From contig JAJTWR010000299.1 in assembly GCA_021613335.1 (NCBI GenBank), positions 606,001-670,000 on the forward strand: a stretch of 64,000 nt of DNA, given 5' to 3'. The position numbers and the translations under genes were made by a program. How positions within the stretch are numbered: position 1 is the first letter of the stretch; each line of letters opens with the position of its first letter. The DNA is from Whitmania pigra. Lineage: Eukaryota > Annelida > Clitellata > Hirudinida > Haemopidae. The notes beneath the pieces are model-generated. The model ran no database searches. It saw nothing but the letters and a program-made list of their open reading frames with translations, and was not told where the DNA came from. Positions 55,423 to 64,000 of the stretch are shown piece after piece.

Positions 55423-57628
55423 CTTTCGAATAAAATTTAAAATTTACTGTTGAATATTTTTTATTTCGGAAGAAAAACACTTTCATTCAAACACTTCATT
55501 TCCCTTTGGAAGTCGAGGAGAACTTGAGATCCGATTGACAAATGACGGCATTAATTCAATAGCGATTTTTCCGCCCTTAATGAGATGGGTGTACGACTGA
55601 GTGAGAAATGTATTGAAACGAGCGAATTAATCGATTGAAAATTCAAAGTCTGATTGAATGGATTGTTCTTCTCCCCTCGCACGTCATCGGGCAGAGACAC
55701 TTCCTGTTGCCGGCCGGGGTTGAATGGACGGGTGGGTGGACTGAATGGTCGGAGCGGATTGGGGAGCATTTTGAACTGGATATTGGTGGCTGGATTTGAT
55801 TCTTCTGAACTTAAAAAGTTATCGTGGATGCGATAGCATTAAGAGACATCCTTAAAGATGTCTTTCTTTTAAAATATAATTTGAAACCATTTCTGTTTTC
55901 AGTAAACTTGAAAACAAACACCAGTCCACAATCTCATGCAGCCTCCCTTAAGATTATTCCAAATCTTCATTCATATCTGTGAGCGATATTAAAGGATAAC
56001 CGATCACTAGGTATTTTTAAGCCCAACACTTTTTCTCAGAAAGATCGATTCAGTTTTACATTCAATAGGAGTTTTATTTTATGAGTTATTGGTGATTATC
56101 TTTTGAACGAATAATTGATGAGATCGTAATAAAAGTTAAATAAAAACATGTAAGTAAGATTTTAAAGTAAATATTTTAAGTTAATTGATGGATCATCATT
56201 CAATTTTTTGATGTGCATATTATAATAGTAATAATAATAATAATAATAATAATCTTATTAATAATGTAAAATAATTATTGTAATTATTAATATTATATAT
56301 ATAATTATTATAATATTAATTTTATATAATTATATATTATAATTGTAATTATTATTACTTTATTATTATATTATTTATTATTAATAATAATTATTTTATA
56401 ATAATTTTTATAATATATATTATAATAGTTATTAATAATTATAATTTATTTTTTTTTTATCATTATTATTCACTTGCAATCAATGAATTGATTGAAGAAT
56501 GAAATCTTATTTGATTATCTTTTTATAATAATTAATTATATTACTGAAATAATTGACAGACAAAGACAGTTTGAGTTACTTTTTGAAAGTAATATCATTG
56601 TGCATTAGAAAGGTGAAATCTGATTTAAAGTCGATGTTTAAAAAAATATTTGAGGCAGACAAACAAGACTAACTTTGAAAACAATGTTTCTCAAATGTTC
56701 TAAATAAAATAAATTATATAAATTTGTCCATAACAGGAGACATCGTAAAGCTTGATAAAAAAATTCTATCTGTGCTTTGTGTCGGGTTTGGCTTAACGCC
56801 AGCACGAAAGTTTATTATTCAGACCGAAGGGCACCAAAATTTTGGGCTCAAATTTTGAGCCTCAAAAAACTTCAGGCAACCTCTTGTTTTGAACGTTCAA
56901 CAAGTTCAACAATAATAAGTGACCAAATATTGTTAATTTTTTAACAAGCTTAATAAGTGACTTAAATATTGTCTTTTTTTCTGTTAAATAACGTTATTTT
57001 TTCAGCTTCTTTTGGATAATGTTTGTTTGTCAAACCAATTAGTTGTTCGTTGAAATCAAATCAGGTGAATTTGTGACAATGAATTGGTCAATTAAGATTA
57101 GAATTAAGATTTTAAAAGTTTAACAAGTAAATAATTTAAAGGACATTTTTTTAGTAAAACAAAGAAAATCAAGGGCGGTGATCTTTGCGTTGTAATGGAG
57201 TGACGATGTTGGTTCCTGTGACCTCTGCCAGAATAATTGTTGGAAAGGTCAGCCGTGCATTGCTCTTGCACCGGACACGCAAATGTTCGTCCGAGAATCC
57301 AGCTTGGATGAATTATGAATGGAAGGAATTCAGGGCACAGTAAGCCGTGTTGGAGCTTATGCATTGATGGCACGTTCTGCTATTAAATCAGTGTATTTGC
57401 CAGAAACTATTTAGCACTCCTGAATTACGTGCTAATCAATTCCATGCACTCATTCTCATTCATTCCATCAAATGGGCCTGAAAATTCTCAAATATACCGT
57501 TTCGCTTGAATGCATGTTTAGTTTTTGTTTATTTACACTGCGATGATACCATACTATTGCTTAATGTTTGTGTAATTGTTATTACTGGTGTTAATATTAA
57601 TTATATTGTTTCCATTCTATTTTTTAAA

Positions 57629-57671
<43 letters not shown>
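57629..57671. repeat. ATT microsatellite
   Basis: Fourteen or so ATT units; no gene lies nearby. Confidence 0.9.
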
Positions 57672-57767
57672 CAGGAGATCCTACTTTACTGAGTTCCTAA
57701 CTAATTCTAACGTCCTTGTGTTGGACATGATTAATCCTATGAGGTGGTTGCTCAAAGCAATAATAAT

Positions 57768-57770
57768 CAT

Positions 57771-57814
<44 letters not shown>

Positions 57815-57829
57815 CGACGACGACGACAC
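57768..57829. repeat. ACA/ACG microsatellite
   Basis: AACAACAAC repeats turning into ACGACGACG at the 3' side. Confidence 0.9.
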
Positions 57830-58204
57830 AACAAATTATGATTAATATAATAAATACATTCGAACCCGGTAATGTCGCTAGGGGTTTGACAACAAGCGTC
57901 GAGATAGCCGATGACCGAGGTAACCGAAAATCAATATGGCGGCAATATATTAACGTGATCTTAAAATTTCTTTATGTACGTAATGTGAGTTAATAAATAA
58001 GAATGTGCATACGTGTTTTAGTCGGATTTTTTGTTGTACAACTTCAGTTGATATTTTATATTAATAACAGCAATATGTACATATTTGCTAACAACAAAAG
58101 GCATTTTTGGCTTTCATCCATATTAACAGCTACTAGCACTCTAAGTCTGTCCTTCGACTTTTTTCCAGCGTGACAAGCCCCCCCATAATCTTGTCTGTAA
58201 GGCG

Positions 58205-58910
58205 TTTCCAACACCCCCCAGTTTCATAATTTCATCATTAAAAATTATCCGAAGTCATACGCGTCCAAAATTGTGCGCATTTGAGTGTTCAACCACAAAT
58301 TCACTGGCTCCTCTTGAACTGGACATCTCTCCACAATTTGCTTTGAAACAATGGTTGTGCCTCCTTATGAAACGATCCAGTCACCCTGACTTGCTTTAAA
58401 GTCAGGATGTCCTAGCTTGGCAGCAAGGATGTCCGCCTTCTCCATCGGCAAGGAACTATTGACGGGAAGTTTTGTGAACCATTGAAGCACTTCATCGTCG
58501 ACATCTTTGTGCTCAGCCATTCTAAGACAGACTTCTCGTACATTTGCTTTATAAAGTGGGCCTTCTTTTTCCATCCTGAAATGGTGTTTGCTGGAATGCC
58601 ATGCTGACGACTAAGGTCTGCTAGCTGCAGTATAATTTCATACTTTTTCTCTATTGGCTGATTATCCAGTTTTCTATTAACATTTCTATCAGACATTTTT
58701 AGAACAAAATAATAAACAGAATAGCAATAGCGTGTTAACCCTCAGACAAAATCAACAAGAGTGAATTAGGTTTGGCGACATAAAAGAATCAAAGCAACCG
58801 ATGAGGAAATGAGAAGACAAAGAAGGAATTTGGCAGTTCCACTTCAAAAACATCGACTTAACAGGGTTGGCGAATTAACCGAGGTCGAGATAAGTGGGTT
58901 CAACTCTATT
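58205..58910 (-). pseudogene. Broken pogo/Tigger-type transposase with terminal repeat
   Basis: The minus strand starts with a Tigger-like end (GTTGAACCCACTTATCTCGA at about 58903-58884, continuing CCTCGGTTAATTCG). It then encodes the N-terminal DNA-binding part of a CENP-B/pogo transposase: MSDRNVNRKLDNQPIEKKYE, a helix-turn-helix (LSRQHGIPANTISGWKKK), a frame change, then VLQWFTKLPVNSSLPMEKA and AAKLGHPDFKASQG, another frame change, then RFIRRHNHCFKANCGEM. The DDE catalytic domain is absent. At least two frameshifts make it non-functional. A sequence with partial similarity to the end (ATTCGAACCCGGTAATGTCG near 57859) could mark the other terminus. Confidence 0.8.
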
Positions 58911-59336
58911 AACAATTACAATATAAACAATAATAATATTTTTAAATGCATATATATATTTTACTTAATTTTAATTTAATTTGATTATTACATAATTAAT
59001 GTATAATATAAAGTTTGTCGCTGTTATTATAACTAATCAAACAATAATTAAAATAATAACAAAAATAAAATCTTCCGACATCATTTTCAGAAAAAAATTT
59101 AATTTGACATCCAATTTCTTCTGACCTCATTATCCGGTGTAAATAAAACGGAGACATTTCAGACATCTCAACCACTATCATCATCGTAGTCAACCTCATC
59201 CTTCTTCTTTCTCATCATCGTCGTCGTCATCATCATCATCATTATCCCCATAATCATTATCATATCACCTTCGCATGTGATATTCGAGAGATTGCAACGC
59301 ATACAAGTTTAAAGGGGCACTAGCATACAAGCGCAC

Positions 59337-59420
59337 ACCATATGCCAACATCGTCGTCGTCGTCGTCATCATCATCATCATCATCATCGTCGTCGTCGTC
59401 GTCGTCATCGTCATCGTCGT
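59337..59420. repeat. GTC/ATC microsatellite
   Basis: Alternating blocks of GTC and ATC units. A similar shorter patch lies at about 59215-59250. The rest of 58911-60302 shows no supported gene; a CTT run near 60165-60183 explains an Arg-rich translation on the other strand. Confidence 0.85.
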
Positions 59421-60302
59421 CATAGCAGTAATATTCAGCTGTGATATGCCTGCAATTGATTTATGTGTCCAGTACAAAAGAAACCATGTTGAATGCATTT
59501 TTCCACATTCAATTGCCGATAGACCAAGGAACTTGGAGCTTCGTTGAGAAGCAGACGACTTTCAATTTACCCACGAAAATGTCCCGTAACGAAAAGGTTT
59601 GAAATGAATTCAAAAAATGTTTTGGTATGACGGATATTTGAAATTATTGATACTGATATGTGACGTCATAATCATCTTAATCTTAATTATTAAAATGTAA
59701 CGTCATAATCGTCATAATTATAATTTTATCCGAATGATGAAATAGAACCACGAAGAAGCATTCATTCTTGAATTATCTTTCATTTATTCATTCATCTTTT
59801 CATCTTAGCATTACCTTGCCAAAAATTGTTGGACTATTCACGTTTAAACTTTTCTAATTAACTGATGTCATTTCCTCAGGCCATTAATAAGTAAAACTGT
59901 CTAAAAAAAAATAAATAATCAATTAAATAAATAAAGAGCCAAATAAATCTGCCTCATGTTCGACATTTGGGTTCAGCAACAGATTGAAAGATTGGAGCTA
60001 AAAAAATAAATAAATAAGAACAACTTTTCAGGTTGAAGATGGTGAGTTGATCAGCGATTCTGTGGGTGTTTACTAAGTCGTAAATAAAGGCCCAACCATC
60101 CCTACTGCTTATAATAAAAAAAATTTTCCCTTTTAAATCATCCCCCTCCTTCTCCTTAGCATCTCTTCTTCTTCTTCTTCTTATTCTCCTAGTCACCCTG
60201 TGATGGGACTGCTTGCGTTAAGATCTTTCATTATTAGATTTTCTGTCCTTTCATCCGATCGATGAATCAAGTAAAAACTCGGAACCTTCACTTTTCACGA
60301 TG

Positions 60303-61009
60303 AAATTCAACCAGGTTAGCACTGGTTAAGAACTGTTTTCAAATTCAACCAGGTAGTGAGCACTGGTTAAGAACTGTTAAGAACTGTTTTCAAATTCAAC
60401 CAGGTAGTGAGCACTGGTTAAGAACTGTTAAGAACTGTTTTCAAATTCAACCAGGTAGTGAGCACTGGTTAAGAACTGTTAAGAACTGTTTTCAAATTCA
60501 ACCAGGTAGTGAGCACTGGTTAAGAACTGTTTTCAAATTCAACCAGGTAGTGAGCACTGGTTAAGAACTGTTTTCAAATTCAACCAGGTAGTGAGCGCTG
60601 GTTAAGAACTGTTAAGAACTGTTTTCAAATTCAACCAGGTAGTGAGCACTGGTTAAGAACTGTTAAGAACTGTTTTCAAATTCAACCAGGTAGTGAGCAC
60701 TGGTTAAGAACTGTTTTCAAATTCAACCAGGTAGTGAGCGCTGGTTAAGAACTGTTAAGAACTGTTTTCAAATTCAACAAGGTAGTGAGCACTGGTTAAG
60801 AACTGTTTTCAAATTCAACCAGGTAGTGAGCGCTGGTTAAGAACTGTTAAGAACTGTTTTCAAATTCAACCAGGTAGTGAGCACTGGTTAAGAACTGTTA
60901 AGAACTGTTTTCAAATTCAACCAGGTAGTGAGCACTGGTTAAGAACTGTTAAGAACTGTTTTCAAATTCAACCAGGTAGTGAGCACTGGTTAAGAACTGT
61001 TTTCAAATT
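60303..61009. repeat. Minisatellite of 41- and 51-bp units
   Basis: Fifteen units of TTCAAATTCAACCAGGTAGT...GAGCACTGGTTAAGAACTGTT. Long units carry a second AAGAACTGTT decamer (51 bp); short units have one (41 bp). My reading of the order is S L L L S S L L S L S L L L S. The first unit is divergent (AGGTTAGCACTGG) and may be the founder. Some units read GCGCTGG instead of GCACTGG and one reads CAACAAGG. Confidence 0.95.
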
Positions 61010-61501
61010 CTTCCCCACCCCTAAAAAAAAACATGAAAAAGCTTTTTAAGCAGAAAATAGAAGCAAATCCTCTTCCTTCTCTTCTTCCTACCCAGAAGCT
61101 CCCCACCAACCACCAATCTCATCCCCAAACCCCCCATCCCACCCAAACCACTCAAGCTACGTACGTTGAAGGAAAATGAGGCAACATTTTCGGTATCATT
61201 GATCTGGGCGTAGAAAGAAACACATGTTGCTACTCCTCTATTATCGCCACATCACGCCTATGACTAATACAGTTTTTTTAACAATCAAACTTCATTTTTA
61301 GAAACGATTAAATGATTATTATTGTTATTATATGCATATATAAATTTAAAAAATTGTTGTTATTACTTCATGCATTCTTAATTGATTATTATTGCTATTA
61401 TTACTGTTTAAATAATTAAATGATTATTAAGGATTTCCATCGACAACTTCAATGCTCGGATTTTGAGTTTTTATTATTTTACACGCAATATTCATACAAA
61501 A

Positions 61502-61506
61502 TTATT

Positions 61507-61545
<39 letters not shown>
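61502..61545. repeat. AAT microsatellite
   Basis: Short AAT run in an AT-rich stretch, followed by ATTTTTAAATTTTAAATTT repeats to about 61640. Confidence 0.9.
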
Positions 61546-61546
<1 letters not shown>

Positions 61547-61728
61547 TTTTTAAATTTTAAATTTTAAAGATTAATATTTTTAAATTTTAAATTTTAAATT
61601 TAAATGATTAATATTTTTAAATTTTAAATTTTAATTTATTATTAATTTTTGAAGTCATTGCAAATGGTGAGATGATGAATGGTGATGCCAATCCAGCTTT
61701 CCATTCAAGCTTCCGCCATCTTTGGAGG

Positions 61729-61879
61729 TCACCCGGAACTGATTTTCCAATGGAAGGTCGAAAGGTCAAGCACGGGTCAGAGTGGAATTGCCTTCTTCTT
61801 GGAAAATTGCAATTCCTCAAAATTGCTCCACGACAAGAACCTGCTTCTTAAATTCAGGCAAGCGGAACCATTCCTGAGG
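61729..61879 (+). CDS. Possible single exon of an unidentified gene
   Basis: The frame GGHPELIFQWKVERSSTGQS ... GIAFFLENCNSS ... LLLKFRQAEPFL is open with a coding-like codon pattern, preceded by AG sites (about 61710) and ending at a GTAATT donor (61880). The pattern of a beta-strand with QW followed by a Cys is reminiscent of extracellular beta-sandwich repeats, but I cannot name the family. A second coding-like stretch (FPFVMRRLSLQLSSFLDVED) lies at about 62028-62106, with a GTTATT donor; its phase does not clearly match. Start and end are approximate. Confidence 0.3.
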
Positions 61880-62106
61880 TAATTGGCTTTCAACTTATGT
61901 GGCGACTTTCAGCATTACTCGTATTTTTTTCTACACATCACTGCCACCATCACCACCATCATCATCATCATTATCATCAACATCATCGTCGTCATCATCT
62001 TCATCACGAGCATATGGACCAACTGCTTTTCCATTCGTCATGAGAAGACTTTCACTTCAACTGAGCAGTTTCCTTGACGTAGAAGATTCTGAAGACATTT
62101 TTCCAG

Positions 62107-64000
62107 GTTATTTTTAGCAACAGGGATGAGCCAGGAGCATGGGTAGATTCGGTGTCTAGAATGGTTGCAGTGTAATGAGGGATTATTTTCTTAATGGGAA
62201 ATTGTTGTTGCTGTTGACGTTGATATTATCGTTGTTGTTGATATTGTTGATACTGTCGTTGTTGTTGTGCTGTTGCTGCATTTAATTCAACGGATTAAAT
62301 AATCTCCTGCCCAAGCAGGATATCACGTGACAGACGAAACATCAAGGCTCCCGTGGTTGTTGTTTTTCAACTGAAGACCGTGAAATCTTAAATGTTCAAA
62401 ATAACAAATCGGTTACTAAAATTATTTTAAATAATAATAGTAATAATAATAATTATAATAACAAACACTCATTATCGCCATGATCACGTCACGATGTACA
62501 GGAGAGAAAAAAAAATGAACCTCCATCCTTGAGTTTGAGTGAGAGACACGTGATTGAGAGTCATGGCGGAGTGATACAGGTGGCATGCACACCTGTGGGA
62601 CTTATTTGTTTCATTCAACAACGCATACGTTAACTGATTGAAGGAGTGATTGAAGATATTTAGGAAAGCAATTACTGGCGTAATGACCATGTTTACTGCA
62701 ACGTTGATAATAGTAGCTATAGTTGATGATGATGATGATGATGGTGACGGTGATGATGATGATGGCAGATATGTGATGGGGCTCATGGATACAAATGTCG
62801 AGGTGATTCATCACCATTACTCATGCACGGTCGATAATTGAGTAACTCCATTTTATATTTGTTTGCGTTGAAATTAAAAATATATTTCGATATTACAGCT
62901 TGGCAAACGACATGCAACAACCAAATTTGGCCGCGATGATGATGATGATGATGATGACGACGACGACGACGACGACGACGATGATGAAGCCTCAAAGCAA
63001 GTCAATTTGAGGGAAGTGAGAAGGAACAAGTGAGAGAATATGACGTCATTAAATATTCATTCTCTGACATCTTGACGTGGAAACATGTTGGCAGATTACA
63101 TTTGCTTACATTACGCGGTCCTTTTACAAATATACGTAGTTTTGGTTTTCAATTGTAATTTATTTACATTTGTAAACATATTTTATTTGTAAATAATGTT
63201 TTGGTTGTCAATTATGAAATGTGTTATTAAAATATTGTTTTGATACCAAAATTATTTCAATTGAAAATTTAAATTTTCTATTTGCATTTGCCTTATTACT
63301 CCGCTGCAACAGATAATTATTTAATACTTAATCAGGCATCCAAGAAAATGTTATTTTAAAAAATTGAAGAATTTTACAAAAATTTAATTTAAAAAAAATT
63401 TAATTTATTTAACGATAATTAGGAGATTAGATGTCAATTAGATGTTTGATTTTTAATAAGAATCTTAATATTTCATTTTAATCTTTTTAATAAAATTATT
63501 AAGTTATAATTTCCTTTCTATTTTCTTTATAATTTTTATAATTTTCCTTATAATAATTTGTTTTACTTCAATTTCTGGCGTATATTTATAGATTTTAACA
63601 AAAATCCGAAAAATTGGCGGGAAACTAGTTTTTTGAGCAGAAGAAACAGTTTGAGATGCACGGACGAACGCCATGTCTCGTTGCATTTCGTTAATTAAAA
63701 TGAATTTCAAATAATTTCATCAACGTTACATTTTTTATTTAAAAAAGTTTTGAAAAACAAAATTAAATTTTCCAATTTCCATCCTTAATTCACTTGAATT
63801 TTATGTGATGATATTCTGAAATAATTTTGTATGCATAGATCTATTTATTCTTAAATTAATAATTATTTTTCAAAAGCATTTAAATTATTATTATAGAAAA
63901 AAATTTCAAATACAATTAGTTTTGCAAAAAAAAAGAAATAAGTTTTGTAAAGAAAATGAAAGTTTTGTAAAGAAACTGTCTTCAAAAGATACTTTATAAA
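62107..64000. other. AT-rich terminal stretch, no gene seen
   Basis: Contains small GAT/GAC repeats (about 62725-62765 and 62934-62987) and a perfect TGACGTCA octamer at 63041-63048. The last 900 bases are extremely AT-rich. No exon is supported. Confidence 0.5.

Larger units (their letters stand above)
53970..55860. other. Higher-GC, high-complexity island without a resolved gene
   Basis: Compared with its surroundings this stretch is GC-richer, has no microsatellites, and contains an RFX-type X-box, reverse CCAAT motifs (CCCATTGGTTG near 54323, GATTGGTTG near 54562) and TAATTA homeobox-type cores. Several frames are open at 54800-54990 on both strands, so none can be chosen. It may be an enhancer, a promoter with its first exon, or exons of a gene I cannot read. 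Confidence 0.5.

Noticed and set aside
57104..57373. Cys-containing frames on both strands
   Set aside because: Frames are open on both strands, but I found no convincing acceptor/donor pair and no family, so a gene is not supported.
59954..60196. Arg-rich minus-strand ORF
   Set aside because: Produced by a CTT/TCTTCT run; no conserved sequence.

Overview
This is animal nuclear DNA: AT-rich, packed with trinucleotide microsatellites, with protein genes split into short exons by many introns. Proteins were assembled by hand by joining exons at AG/GT sites in compatible phase. The set fits a non-ecdysozoan invertebrate, possibly a spiralian such as an annelid. The argument for this is a clear prohormone convertase 1/3 gene, a type lost from flies, together with a well-conserved HAUS6. 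The organism call is an inference.

Layout. 0.5-2.5 kb (+): C-terminal part of a polyQ protein with one C2H2 finger. 3.9-4.5 kb: possible LTR element relic. 4.6-6.4 kb (-): synaptobrevin/VAMP R-SNARE, divergent from 6.8-8.5 kb (+) COX11. 10.4-11.3 kb (+): secreted CAP/SCP protein. 11.7-12.1 kb: 3' end of a LINE. 14.3-23.0 kb (+): 242-aa tetraspanin whose introns hold a 1.4-kb satellite and a 286-bp near-perfect palindrome. 24.3-25.1 kb (+): three-exon gene for a 138-aa protein I cannot assign. 27.1-45.4 kb (+): complete 16-exon PCSK1 gene (717 aa) with nested inverted microsatellites, a MITE-like palindrome and an R2-type retrotransposon relic in its introns. 45.8-51.2 kb (-): complete 20-exon HAUS6 gene (958 aa), convergent with PCSK1. 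51.6-53.5 kb (+): five-exon evectin (PLEKHB) gene sharing a 455-bp divergent promoter with HAUS6. 54-56 kb: higher-GC island with an excellent RFX X-box and no resolved gene. 57.9-58.9 kb (-): broken pogo/Tigger transposon. 60.3-61.0 kb: 41/51-bp minisatellite. 61.7-62.1 kb: possible exons of an unidentified gene.

The genes do not form one pathway. Several serve secretory or membrane traffic (VAMP, PCSK1, evectin, tetraspanin, secreted CAP protein). COX11 is mitochondrial and HAUS6 mitotic. The most unusual points are an in-frame His/Gln/Arg repeat just after the convertase propeptide site, a nest of complementary microsatellites in a PCSK1 intron, repeats that begin at or beside splice donors, and two GC-AG introns.
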